Assembly (NCBI GenBank): GCA_030619365.1
Contig: JAUXBQ010000028.1
Coordinates: 1-16,201 of the forward strand
From: a candidate division FCPU426 bacterium
GTDB taxonomy: Bacteria; Oederibacteriota; JAAXVQ01; JAUVAV01
Reading direction: 5' to 3'
Length of the DNA stretch: 16,201 nt
The position numbers and the translations under genes are program-made. The notes beneath the pieces are model-generated. The model saw nothing but the letters and a program-made list of their open reading frames with translations, did not search any database and was not told the origin of the DNA. Shown in pieces: positions 6,590-13,501 of the stretch; the stretch's first letter is position 1; the number at the start of each line of letters is the position of its first letter.

Positions 6590-6775
6590 ATGGCAAAGTT
6601 GTGTCTTATCAATAAGCAGAAGCGGGAACCGAAGTTCAAGGTCCGCAAATATTTCCGCTGCCAGCTGTGCGGTCGGCCGCGCGGTTATCTGCGAAAATTC
6701 GGCATTTGCCGGATATGTTTCCGGACCTTGGCCAGCCAGGGTCAAATTCCCGGTGTCGTAAAAGCCAGCTGGTGA
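6590..6775 (+). CDS. rpsN: 30S ribosomal protein S14, zinc-binding (type Z)
   Basis: S14 helps assemble the 30S head next to S3 and S10. At 61 residues this is the short type-Z form rather than the roughly 100-residue zinc-independent form. The zinc ligands are visible as Cys24/Cys27 (RCQLCGRPRGY) and Cys40/Cys43 (GICRICFRTLA). The C-terminus GQIPGVVKASW is the usual ending. GAGGAGG at 6579-6585 precedes the ATG. It lies between rplE and rpsH, its normal place in the spc block. A 50-bp gap to rpsH holds nothing clear besides a weak ribosome binding site. Confidence 0.98.
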   Translation: MAKLCLINKQKREPKFKVRKYFRCQLCGRPRGYLRKFGICRICFRTLASQGQIPGVVKASW

Positions 6776-6825
6776 GCTCCGTGAGCGCACAGCAGGTTAC
6801 CAGGCATAAGAGAGGGTGAAATACG

Positions 6826-7224
6826 ATGTCCATGACTGATTCCATTGCTGATTTGTTAACGCGAATTCGCAACGCCAATCGCGCTACACACGAAAAGGTT
6901 GATGTCCCGTTTTCCAGGATCAAGCAGGAAATCGTCCGGCTGATCAAAGACGAAGGGTTCATCAAGAATTATCGTTTTATCGAGGATCGCCGGCAGGGTA
7001 TGATCCGCGTCTTCATGAAATACGGTCCCAACCGGGAACGGGTGATCAAAGACGTAAAGCGGATATCCAAACCGGGCTGCCGCGTGTACACGCCGGCGGA
7101 TAAAATTCCGCGGGTACTGGGAGGGCTGGGTGTAGCCATTCTCTCCACGTCCCGGGGCATCATGACCGACCGGCAGGCCCGGCGTAACCGGGTCGGCGGC
7201 GAAGTTATTTGTCACATTTGGTAA
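6826..7224 (+). CDS. rpsH: 30S ribosomal protein S8
   Basis: S8 binds helix 21 of 16S rRNA in the central domain and, in E. coli, represses spc operon translation by binding a mimic of that site. The product is 132 residues. It begins MSMTDSIADLLTRIRNANRA, then VDVPFSRIKQEIVRLIKDEG, and ends with the signature STSRGIMTDRQARRNRVGGE. The start at 6826 matches the common MSMTD form; a second ATG six bases later would also be plausible. The ribosome binding site is weak (AGAGGG at 6811-6816). Its stop codon sits in the ribosome binding site of rplF. Confidence 0.98.
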   Translation: MSMTDSIADLLTRIRNANRATHEKVDVPFSRIKQEIVRLIKDEGFIKNYRFIEDRRQGMIRVFMKYGPNRERVIKDVKRISKPGCRVYTPADKIPRVLGGLGVAILSTSRGIMTDRQARRNRVGGEVICHIW

Positions 7225-7236
7225 GGAGGCGCCCGC

Positions 7237-7800
7237 ATGTCACGAGTAGGTAAATTGCCCGTTAAGCTCGCCCCCGGGGTTACTGTGGCCCTGGCCGGCC
7301 GGCATATCACCGTGAACGGATCCAAGGGAAAACTGGAGCGGGATCTGCATCCGGATATGGAAATCGAAGTGCAGTCCGATCAGGTGGTGGTCAAACCGCC
7401 GCGGAGCCGCGAACGGATATTTCGCGGGCTCTTTGGACTCACCCGGACCCTGATTTACAACATGGTCCAGGGGGTTTCGGAAGGCTTCGAAAAAAAACTG
7501 GAGATCAAGGGTATCGGGTACCGCGGCCAGGTCGACAACAACAAGTTGACGCTATTCGTCGGGTATTCGCATCCGGTGGAGTACCAGGCTCCGCAGGGGA
7601 TTACGTTGGAGGCGCCCAAGCCCACTCAGATCGTGGTCAAGGGCATCGACAAGGAACTGGTCGGCTCGGTCGCGGCTGAGCTGAGGTTTGTGCGCAAACC
7701 AGAACCGTACAAGGGCAAGGGTATTCGCTACGAGAACGAACACGTCCGCCACAAGGTCGGCAAAGCCGGCGCCAGTGCCGGCGCGGGCGCCAAGAAGTAA
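7237..7800 (+). CDS. rplF: 50S ribosomal protein L6
   Basis: L6 lies near the sarcin-ricin loop at the factor-binding site of the 50S. The 187-residue product has the two repeated L6 folds. It starts MSRVGKLPVKLAPGVTVALA, has IKGIGYRGQVDNNKLTLFVG near residue 89, and ends in the conserved PEPYKGKGIRYENEHVRHKV. A Gly/Ala-rich tail ending in KK adds about ten residues over the shortest homologues. AAGGAGG at 7223-7229 overlaps the rpsH stop and is 7 bases from the ATG. rplR follows after 18 bp. Confidence 0.98.
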   Translation: MSRVGKLPVKLAPGVTVALAGRHITVNGSKGKLERDLHPDMEIEVQSDQVVVKPPRSRERIFRGLFGLTRTLIYNMVQGVSEGFEKKLEIKGIGYRGQVDNNKLTLFVGYSHPVEYQAPQGITLEAPKPTQIVVKGIDKELVGSVAAELRFVRKPEPYKGKGIRYENEHVRHKVGKAGASAGAGAKK

Positions 7801-7818
7801 AAAGGGGGGCCGCAGGGC

Positions 7819-8187
7819 ATGTCACGTGAACAAGCACGCCAATTGAAACGGAAAACCAGGCAGCAGCGGATCCGCCGCAAGGTGGCCGGAACGCCGGAAC
7901 GTCCGCGTTTGAACATTTTTAAGAGCCACAAGAATTTTTACCTCCAGATCATAGACGATCATTCCGGCCAGACCCTGGCCGCCGCCAGCACGCTGGAATC
8001 GGATGTCAAGGGCAAGTTGGCCGCGCGCGGGAACCTCGCGGCCGCCAAGGTCGTGGGAAATCTAGTGGCGCAGCGGTCGCTGGCCAAGGGCATCAAGCAG
8101 GTGGTCTTTGACCGGGGAGGATATAAATATCACGGCGCGGTGAAGGCACTGGCCGAAGCAGCTCGCGAATCCGGCTTGGAATTCTAA
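7819..8187 (+). CDS. rplR: 50S ribosomal protein L18
   Basis: L18 binds 5S rRNA and, with L5, attaches it to the 50S. The 122-residue protein has the basic N-terminus RKTRQQRIRRKVAGTPERPR. It then reads NIFKSHKNFYLQIIDDHSG and ends in VVFDRGGYKYHGAVKALAEA with ARESGLEF, all typical. A purine-rich stretch with GGGGGG (7804-7809) serves as ribosome binding site. In the 32-bp gap to rpsE there is an 8-bp GC palindrome, GGCCGGCC (8189-8196), before the strong rpsE ribosome binding site. Confidence 0.97.
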   Translation: MSREQARQLKRKTRQQRIRRKVAGTPERPRLNIFKSHKNFYLQIIDDHSGQTLAAASTLESDVKGKLAARGNLAAAKVVGNLVAQRSLAKGIKQVVFDRGGYKYHGAVKALAEAARESGLEF

Positions 8188-8205
8188 TGGCCGGCCGGCG
8201 CGCTT

Positions 8206-8211
8206 AGGAGG
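8206..8211 (+). promoter_or_regulatory. Ribosome binding site supporting a TTG start for rpsE
   Basis: A full AGGAGG lies 8 bases before the TTG at 8220. The first in-frame ATG (8247) is 35 bases away from it, so TTG initiation is favoured. Confidence 0.75.
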
Positions 8212-8219
8212 TAGTTCCG

Positions 8220-8750
8220 TTGAGGACAAATACTGATACGAATACCATGGAATTAAGAGACCGCGTGGTTAAAATCAACCGCGTGGCCAAGGTGGTCAAG
8301 GGCGGCCGGCGCTTTAAATTTTCCTCCCTGGTGGTGGTCGGTGACGGCCAGGGCCGGGTGGGCTTCGGTATGGGCAAGGCCGGCGAGGTTCCGGCTTCCA
8401 TCGCCAAGGCCGTGGAAGAAGCCAAGAAGAACATGATAACCATTCCCCTACGGGGCTCAACCATTCCGCACGCCGTGCTGGGGGTTTTCGGCGCGGCCAA
8501 GGTCATGATGAAGCCCGCCTCGCAGGGAACGGGCATTATTGCGGGCGGCGCGGTGCGCGCCGTCATGGACGTGGCCGGCGTACACGACGTGCTGACTAAA
8601 ATTATCGGGACCAACAATCACCATAACGTTCTCTACGCCACTTTTGCCGGTTTGCAATCCCTCATGAACGAAGAGGAAGTAATACGTTTGCGCGGGAAAT
8701 TGCCCGGCAGTTCCCCGTCGGCCAAAGAGAAGGAGACCAGCCGGTCATGA
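8220..8750 (+). CDS. rpsE: 30S ribosomal protein S5
   Basis: S5 lies at the mRNA entry channel with S3 and S4 and affects decoding accuracy. The product is 176 residues from the TTG at 8220. The double-stranded-RNA-binding-like N-domain shows INRVAKVVKGGRRFKFSSLV (residues 19-38) and GDGQGRVGFGMGKAGEVPAS (41-60). The C-domain shows ASQGTGIIAGGAVRAVMDVA and NHHNVLYATFAGLQSL. The first ten residues are not conserved and would be absent if the ATG at 8247 were used. The TGA stop overlaps the rpmD ATG (ATGA at 8747-8750), suggesting coupled translation. Confidence 0.97.
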   Translation: MRTNTDTNTMELRDRVVKINRVAKVVKGGRRFKFSSLVVVGDGQGRVGFGMGKAGEVPASIAKAVEEAKKNMITIPLRGSTIPHAVLGVFGAAKVMMKPASQGTGIIAGGAVRAVMDVAGVHDVLTKIIGTNNHHNVLYATFAGLQSLMNEEEVIRLRGKLPGSSPSAKEKETSRS

Positions 8751-8935
8751 GCCAGAAGCTAAAAATTACGCTGACCCGAAGTTTGAACGGCACGGTCCGG
8801 AAACAGCGGGACACGGCGCGGGCCCTGGGCCTGGGCAAGATGGGCTCTTCACATATTCTCCCCGACCGGCCCGAAATACAGGGCATGTTGCGGGTGGTAA
8901 AACACTTGGTGACCGTGCAGACGGTTAAGGGATAG
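8747..8935 (+). CDS. rpmD: 50S ribosomal protein L30
   Basis: L30 is a small 50S protein absent from some lineages, so its presence here is informative. The 62-residue product shows LKITLTRSLNGTVRKQRDTA, then the conserved ALGLGKMGSSHILPDRPEIQ and GMLRVVKHLVTVQ, which define the family. Its ATG overlaps the rpsE stop codon, with AAGGAG at 8730-8735 inside rpsE. Its place between S5 and L15 genes is the canonical one. Confidence 0.96.
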   Translation: MSQKLKITLTRSLNGTVRKQRDTARALGLGKMGSSHILPDRPEIQGMLRVVKHLVTVQTVKG

Positions 8936-8952
8936 GAAAGGAGTCAGGCGGC

Positions 8953-9390
8953 ATGAAAATATCCAACTTAGCACCCGCCCGCGGTGCCCGTCACACCCGC
9001 ACGCGCGTCGGCCGCGGCCTCGGATCGGGTCTGGGCAAAACCTCGGGCAAGGGATCAAACGGACAGAAAGCCCGCAGCGGCGGAACCAAGGGCGTTGGCT
9101 TCGAAGGCGGACAAATGCCGCTGACGCAAAAACTGCCCAAGCGCGGTTTTTTCAACATGTTTAAGAAAACCTACGACGTGGTGAATTTAAAGTCTCTGGA
9201 CGGGTTTGCCGCCGGCACGCCGGTGGATCCGGCCGCCCTGGCCGCCCGCGGCCTGGTGCGCAAGCAGGCCCGGGTGAAGATTTTGGGCGAAGGCGACGCG
9301 CCGCAGGGGCTTACCGTGCGGGCGCATAAATTTTCCAAGCAGGCCACCGAGAAACTGGCCGCCGCCGGCGGAAAGGCCGAGGTCATCTGA
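8953..9390 (+). CDS. rplO: 50S ribosomal protein L15
   Basis: L15 is a late-assembly 50S protein with a long Gly/Arg-rich N-terminal extension that penetrates 23S rRNA. The 145-residue product has this region at about residues 15-42, including RVGRGLGSGLGKTSGKG and NGQKARSGG. It is followed by GFEGGQMPLTQKLPKRGFFN and the alpha/beta domain ending HKFSKQATEKLAAAGGKAEV. AAAGGAG at 8937-8943 is 9 bases from the ATG. The TGA stop shares one base with the secY ATG (TGATG), so the two are likely coupled. Confidence 0.98.
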   Translation: MKISNLAPARGARHTRTRVGRGLGSGLGKTSGKGSNGQKARSGGTKGVGFEGGQMPLTQKLPKRGFFNMFKKTYDVVNLKSLDGFAAGTPVDPAALAARGLVRKQARVKILGEGDAPQGLTVRAHKFSKQATEKLAAAGGKAEVI

Positions 9391-10727
9391 TGCTGGGTGC
9401 TTTTCAGAACGCCATCTCGATCCCCGAACTCAAGCGCCGCATTTTATTCACGCTGGCCATGGTTTTCGTATACCGAATCGGGTCGCATGTGCCCACGCCC
9501 GGCATCAACGCCGCGGCCATGAACAACCTGATCCAGAGCCAGGCCGGCGGGGTGCTGGGATTCATGGACCTGTTTTCCGGCGGGGCCCTGAGCCAGTTCT
9601 CAGTGTTCGCGCTGGGTATCATGCCCTATATTTCGACCTCCATTATTCTGCAGCTCTTGACCAGCGTGGTGCCCTACCTGGAAAAACTGAAGCAGGAAGG
9701 CGAGCAGGGGCGGAAAAAAATCACGCAGTACACCCGGTACGGGACGGTGCTGCTTTGCATCATCCAGGCCATGGGCATGACCTACATGCTGAACAATGTT
9801 TCCCCGGGCGGCGAGGGCTCCATCGTGATCAACTGGGGTCTGAGTTTTCAGCTGACCACGGTGCTGACGTTAACGTGTGGAACCATTTTCATCATGTGGT
9901 TGGGCGAGCAGATATCCGAGCGCGGCATCGGCAACGGCATATCGATCATCATATTCGCCGGGATTATCGCGCGGCTGCCCATGGAAATCGGCTCCATGTG
10001 GGCGCTTTTTCAGGCCGGGTCCATCAATCTGATACAGATGACGTTTTTCCTGGCGGTTATGACGGCCCTGATTGGGCTTACCGTCATTATTCAACAGTCG
10101 TACCGCAAGGTTCCGGTGCAATACGCGCAGCGGGTGGTCGGCCGGAAAGTGTACCGCGGCCAGTCCACGAATTTGCCGCTGAAAGTTGATTATTCGGGCG
10201 TGATCGCGGTTATTTTCGCCAGCTCCGTGCTGATCACCCCCGCGACCATAGCCAAGTTTTTCGAAAATCCCAATTCCACCGGATTGGGTCAGAGCCTGCT
10301 TCAGGGCCTGGCGCAGTACATGTCGCCCGGCAACTGGCTCTACACACTGCTGTACGCTTTTTTAATCGTGTTTTTCTGCTATTTCTACACGGCCATCACC
10401 TTCAATCCCACGGACGTGGCCGAAAACATGAAAAAATACGGCGGATTCATCCCCGGCCTGCGTCCGGGAAAATCAACGGCCGAGTTTATCGACCAGACGC
10501 TGTCGCGTATCACGCTGGGCGGGTCGCTGGCGATCGTGCTTATCGCGATCATCCCCGATGTTCTGGCCAAGCAGATGTCTATTGGCTGGTATTTCGGAGG
10601 CACGACGCTTCTGATCGTGGTGGGCGTGGCCTTGGACACCATGAAACAGATCGAATCCCACTTGCTCATGCGGCACTATGAAGGCTTCATGAAGCAGGGC
10701 AAGCTGAAGGGCAGATCCGCGTTTTAA
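9390..10727 (+). CDS. secY: SecY, protein-conducting channel subunit
   Basis: SecY is the pore subunit of the SecYEG translocon in the inner membrane; it exports unfolded proteins with SecA and inserts membrane proteins from ribosomes. The 445-residue length and ten expected transmembrane segments fit the family. Visible hydrophobic spans include residues 18-30, 67-96, 119-134, 154-170, 213-234, 268-288, 318-336, 376-393 and 400-414. Diagnostic motifs are HVPTPGIN (33-40), FALGIMPYISTSIILQLL (73-90), GEQISERGIGNGISIIIF (172-189) and GGFIPGLRPGKSTAEFID (351-368). The start overlaps the rplO stop, the typical spc-operon position. Confidence 0.98.
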   Translation: MLGAFQNAISIPELKRRILFTLAMVFVYRIGSHVPTPGINAAAMNNLIQSQAGGVLGFMDLFSGGALSQFSVFALGIMPYISTSIILQLLTSVVPYLEKLKQEGEQGRKKITQYTRYGTVLLCIIQAMGMTYMLNNVSPGGEGSIVINWGLSFQLTTVLTLTCGTIFIMWLGEQISERGIGNGISIIIFAGIIARLPMEIGSMWALFQAGSINLIQMTFFLAVMTALIGLTVIIQQSYRKVPVQYAQRVVGRKVYRGQSTNLPLKVDYSGVIAVIFASSVLITPATIAKFFENPNSTGLGQSLLQGLAQYMSPGNWLYTLLYAFLIVFFCYFYTAITFNPTDVAENMKKYGGFIPGLRPGKSTAEFIDQTLSRITLGGSLAIVLIAIIPDVLAKQMSIGWYFGGTTLLIVVGVALDTMKQIESHLLMRHYEGFMKQGKLKGRSAF

Positions 10728-10744
10728 ACTGAGAGGTAACGGGT

Positions 10745-11410
10745 ATGGAAAAAAACATGCGCTTAATTTTCCTGGGAGCGCCCGGTGCGGGCAAGGGAAC
10801 CTATGCCGGTCCGCTCAGCGATCAGTGGGAAATTCCCACCATCTCGACCGGTGATCTGCTGCGCGCCAATGTCAAGCGGGAAACCGCTCTGGGGGTGGAA
10901 GCTAAGACCTTTATGGACCAGGGCGCGCTGGTGCCGGATGATCTGGTAACGAAGATGGTCTCCGAGCGCCTGAAGGAATCCGACGCGGTCCGGGGATTTA
11001 TCCTGGACGGCTTTCCCCGGACGCAGCAGCAGGCTGAGGCGTTGAACGGGATTTTGGATAACGGCCGGCAGGAGTTGACAGCTGCCATCAACATCGAAGT
11101 GCCCCGGGCAGTGATTATCCAGCGCCTGACCGGTCGCCGGCTTTGCCCCCAATGCATGGCGAACTACAACGTCAACACGAATTTGCAGCCCAAGCGGGAA
11201 GGGATTTGCGATCATTGCGGCGCCGGGCTCATACAACGCTCGGATGACAACGAGGAAACCATTTTCAAGCGGCTGCAGGTTTACGAGGAACAGACCGCGC
11301 CCCTGATTGACTTTTACCGTCGGGCCGGCTTGCTGCGTTCTGTGGAGGCCGTGGGAGAAATCGACGGCATCGTGGGAATGATTCGTTCCGCCGCGGAGTG
11401 GAAACAGTAG
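10745..11410 (+). CDS. adk: Adenylate kinase, zinc-LID type
   Basis: Adenylate kinase interconverts ATP + AMP and 2 ADP in the cytoplasm. The 221-residue protein has the P-loop GAPGAGKGT at 11-19, the NMP-binding STGDLLRANV (34-43), the LDGFPRT motif (87-93) and the LID segment starting LTGRRLCPQC (128). The LID holds two CxxC pairs, Cys134/Cys137 and Cys155/Cys158, a structural zinc site of the long-form enzyme. Residue 20 is Tyr, where most bacterial enzymes have Gln after GKGT. GAGAGG at 10731-10736 supports the ATG at 10745; a second ATG at 10757 would trim four residues. secY-adk-map order is common. Confidence 0.97.
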   Translation: MEKNMRLIFLGAPGAGKGTYAGPLSDQWEIPTISTGDLLRANVKRETALGVEAKTFMDQGALVPDDLVTKMVSERLKESDAVRGFILDGFPRTQQQAEALNGILDNGRQELTAAINIEVPRAVIIQRLTGRRLCPQCMANYNVNTNLQPKREGICDHCGAGLIQRSDDNEETIFKRLQVYEEQTAPLIDFYRRAGLLRSVEAVGEIDGIVGMIRSAAEWKQ

Positions 11411-11411
11411 C

Positions 11412-12155
11412 ATGATCCCCTTGCGCAGCAGCGCGGACGTCGAGGGGATGCGCCTAGCGGGACGGTTGGTCGCGGAAGTGCTGGACGGACTGGAATCGCG
11501 GGTGCAACCGGGCGTGACCACCGCTGAACTGGACCGCTGGGCCGAGGCCCTGATCCGGGACCAGGGCGGGAAACCCGCGTTTAAAGGCTACCAGGGTTTT
11601 CCCAGCACGCTCTGCACCTCGGTCAACGAGGAAGTGGTGCACGGGATTCCCAGTTCGCGTATGCTGCGGGCCGGGGATATTATCAGCGTGGATGTGGGCA
11701 CTAAGATCAACGGCTGGTTCGGCGATGCCGCCCGAACCTATCCGGTAGGCGATATTAACCAGGATTCCCGGCGGCTGATCGAGGTCACGCGGGAATCACT
11801 GGCCAAAGGCCTCCAACAAGTCCGGGTGGGAAACCGGCTGTCGAGCGTGGGCCATGCGATCCAGCAGCATGTGGAGGCGGCGGGCTTTTCCGTGGTCCGC
11901 GATTTTGTCGGGCACGGCATCGGCCGGGCCCTGCACGAGGAACCGCAAGTGCCGAATTTTGGGGAGCCCGGTCAGGGCCTCCCCCTGAAGGCCGGGATGA
12001 TCCTGGCCATCGAGCCCATGGTCAACGCCGGGGATTTTCCGGTGCGGGTGCTGAAGAACCGCTGGACCGTGGTCACGAATGATAAACGGCGTTCGGCGCA
12101 TTTTGAGCATACCGTGGCTGTAACCGAGAAGGGAGCGGAGGTTTTGACCACATGA
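11412..12155 (+). CDS. map: Methionine aminopeptidase, type I
   Basis: This enzyme removes the initiator Met from new proteins whose second residue is small, acting at the ribosome exit. The 247-residue protein is the short type Ia form without an N-terminal zinc-finger extension. Expected active-site residues are all present: His77 in VVHGIP, metal ligands Asp94 (SVDVG) and Asp105 (FGDAA), His168 in VGHGIG, His175 in LHEEP, Glu201 in AIEPMV and Glu232 in FEHTV. It starts one base after the adk stop, with only a weak ribosome binding site, so it may rely on coupling. Its TGA overlaps the infA ATG (ATGA). Confidence 0.97.
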   Translation: MIPLRSSADVEGMRLAGRLVAEVLDGLESRVQPGVTTAELDRWAEALIRDQGGKPAFKGYQGFPSTLCTSVNEEVVHGIPSSRMLRAGDIISVDVGTKINGWFGDAARTYPVGDINQDSRRLIEVTRESLAKGLQQVRVGNRLSSVGHAIQQHVEAAGFSVVRDFVGHGIGRALHEEPQVPNFGEPGQGLPLKAGMILAIEPMVNAGDFPVRVLKNRWTVVTNDKRRSAHFEHTVAVTEKGAEVLTT

Positions 12156-12448
12156 AACGTCGCGGAGGCAATCAACGCTGGCGGACAGACCGGCGCAAAA
12201 AGAAAAAACCGGTCCGTGAAGTCCGAACCACGGCCAAGGAAGATTCCATCCAACTGGAGGGCAAAGTAATCGAGGCCCTGCCCAACGCGATGTTCCGGGT
12301 GGAATTGGAGAACGGCCATATGGTGCTGGCGCACATCTCCGGAAAGATGCGCATGCATTTCATCCGCATTCTGCCGGGTGACCGGGTGACCGTGGAAATG
12401 TCCCCCTATGATCTGGATCGGGGACGCATTACCTACCGCTTCAAGTGA
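12152..12448 (+). CDS. infA: Translation initiation factor IF-1 with basic N-terminal extension
   Basis: IF-1 binds the 30S A site during initiation. The S1/OB-fold core covers residues 28-98 and includes KVIEALPNAMFRVELENGH and HISGKMRMHFIRILPGDRVT, ending SPYDLDRGRITYRFK. Most bacterial IF-1 proteins are 72 residues and start at MAKED. Here AKED follows a threonine codon (ACG, 12230-12232), and no ATG, GTG or TTG lies between it and the ATG at 12152. The result is a 27-residue extension with 13 Arg/Lys. GGAGG at 12137-12141 supports the upstream start, which overlaps the map stop. Identity is certain; the extension depends on the start choice. Confidence 0.95.
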   Translation: MKRRGGNQRWRTDRRKKKKPVREVRTTAKEDSIQLEGKVIEALPNAMFRVELENGHMVLAHISGKMRMHFIRILPGDRVTVEMSPYDLDRGRITYRFK

Positions 12449-12472
12449 TGAGAAAGTGAGGACCCGAGTATC

Positions 12473-12586
12473 ATGAAAGTCAGGGCGTCAGTCAAGCCAA
12501 TGTGTGAAAAGTGCAAGGTGATCAAGCGCAAGGGCGTGGTCCGTATCATCTGCACGAATCCCAAGCATAAGCAGCGCCAAGGATAA
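12473..12586 (+). CDS. rpmJ: 50S ribosomal protein L36 (zinc form)
   Basis: L36 is the smallest 50S protein and stabilises 23S rRNA late in assembly. The 37-codon reading frame encodes MKVRASVKPMCEKCKVIKRK, then GVVRIICTNPKHKQRQG, an essentially standard L36. The zinc ligands Cys11, Cys14, Cys27 and His32 are all present, so this is the zinc-binding paralogue. The ribosome binding site is modest (GTGAGG, 12456-12461, about 11 bases away). It lies between infA and rpsM, the usual place. Only 28 bp separate it from rpsM. Confidence 0.97.
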   Translation: MKVRASVKPMCEKCKVIKRKGVVRIICTNPKHKQRQG

Positions 12587-12614
12587 TCCGGGCGCGTAGG
12601 ATGAGGAGGCATTA

Positions 12615-12995
12615 ATGGCACGTATCAGCGGAGTGGATTTGCCGAAAGAGAAAAGAATTGAGATCGCCCTCCGGTATATATACGGCATCGGGCCGACCTT
12701 TGCGCGGAAAATTGTGGCCGAGACGGGCGTTTCCCCGGACGTGCGGGTGAAGAACTTGACGGAGGACGAGGTTTACCGCCTGCAGAACGTAATCAACCAG
12801 AGCTTCAAAGTGGAAGGCGATTTGCGGCGGGAAGTCAGCCAGGACATCAAGCGCCTGATCGACATCGGAAGCTATCGCGGCTTGAGGCATCGACGGGGAC
12901 TTCCGGTCCGGGGGCAGCGGACTCGGACCAACGCGCGGACCCGGAAAGGCCCGCGCAAAACCATTGCCGGCAAGAAACCGGCGGATAAGAAATAG
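12615..12995 (+). CDS. rpsM: 30S ribosomal protein S13
   Basis: S13 sits at the top of the 30S head, contacts the P-site tRNA and bridges to L5. The 126-residue protein starts MARISGVDLPKEKRIEIALR, has YIYGIGPTFARKIVAETGVS next, and ends with the conserved YRGLRHRRGLPVRGQRTRTN followed by a basic tail. All are standard. GAGGAGG at 12603-12609 is 5 bases from the ATG. The preceding 28-bp gap is too short for an E. coli-type S4-binding pseudoknot confined to a leader. The following gap contains a strong GC hairpin. Confidence 0.98.
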   Translation: MARISGVDLPKEKRIEIALRYIYGIGPTFARKIVAETGVSPDVRVKNLTEDEVYRLQNVINQSFKVEGDLRREVSQDIKRLIDIGSYRGLRHRRGLPVRGQRTRTNARTRKGPRKTIAGKKPADKK

Positions 12996-13003
12996 TGCTG
13001 CCT

Positions 13004-13027
13004 GGCCCGCGGCTTAGCCGCGCGGCC
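13004..13027 (+). other. Strong GC hairpin in the rpsM-rpsK gap
   Basis: GGCCCGCGGC (13004-13013) pairs with GCCGCG and GGCC (13017-13022, 13024-13027) around the loop TTA, with C23 as a one-base bulge. That gives ten G-C pairs. No T-run follows, so it is not an intrinsic terminator. It ends 13 bases before the rpsK ribosome binding site (GGAGG, 13041-13045). It may adjust mRNA stability or translation within the alpha block. Confidence 0.6.
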
Positions 13028-13052
13028 TATAAGCGCATGAGGAGGATCCAGG

Positions 13053-13445
13053 GTGGTTAAAAAGGGTGCAAGCCGAAGCAAGAAAAAAACGAAGAAGGTC
13101 CCCCCGGCTGGGATGGCTCACGTGCAATCGACCTTCAACAATACCATCGTCTCCATTACCGACAAGACGGGCGCGGTGGTGTCCTGGTCTTCGGCCGGAC
13201 AGGTGGGTTTCAAGGGCTCCCGCAAGAGCACGCCCTTTGCCGCCCAAATGACGGCAGAGGCCGCGGGTCGGCGGGCCTTGGAGGCCGGCATGAAGGAAGT
13301 CGAGGTATTTGTCAAGGGGCCGGGCGCCGGCCGCGAAGCGGCCATTCGCAGCCTTCAGGCGGTGGGCCTGGACATCACGGTGATCAAGGACGTCACACCG
13401 ATTCCTCACAACGGCTGCCGCGCGCCCAAGCGGCGGCGGGTATAA
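13053..13445 (+). CDS. rpsK: 30S ribosomal protein S11
   Basis: S11 is part of the 30S platform and lines the E-site mRNA path with S18 and S21. The 130-residue protein has the basic N-terminus SRSKKKTKKVPPAGMAHVQS, then STFNNTIVSITDKTGAVVSW, GFKGSRKSTPFAAQMTAEAA, and the C-terminal PIPHNGCRAPKRRRV. The HNG motif is the site where an isoaspartate forms in E. coli S11. Translation starts at a GTG with GGAGG seven bases upstream. The 56-bp gap to rpsD holds only that gene's ribosome binding site as far as I can see. Confidence 0.98.
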   Translation: MVKKGASRSKKKTKKVPPAGMAHVQSTFNNTIVSITDKTGAVVSWSSAGQVGFKGSRKSTPFAAQMTAEAAGRRALEAGMKEVEVFVKGPGAGREAAIRSLQAVGLDITVIKDVTPIPHNGCRAPKRRRV

Positions 13446-13501
13446 TTCGCCGATGACGCCCAGAAACGAACCAGTTTTCACACGCAAGGAGGAAAAAGAC
13501 C

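Noticed and set aside
8189..8196. GGCCGGCC palindrome in the rplR-rpsE gap as a regulatory site
   Set aside because: An 8-bp GC palindrome is expected by chance in this composition and cannot form a useful hairpin alone.
12587..12614. E. coli-type S4-binding pseudoknot before rpsM
   Set aside because: The gap is only 28 bp and contains mostly the ribosome binding site; no nested pairing could be drawn.
13441..13446. TATAAT at the end of rpsK as a -10 box
   Set aside because: It is formed by the last codon and stop of rpsK, and no -35-like hexamer is found 16-18 bp upstream.
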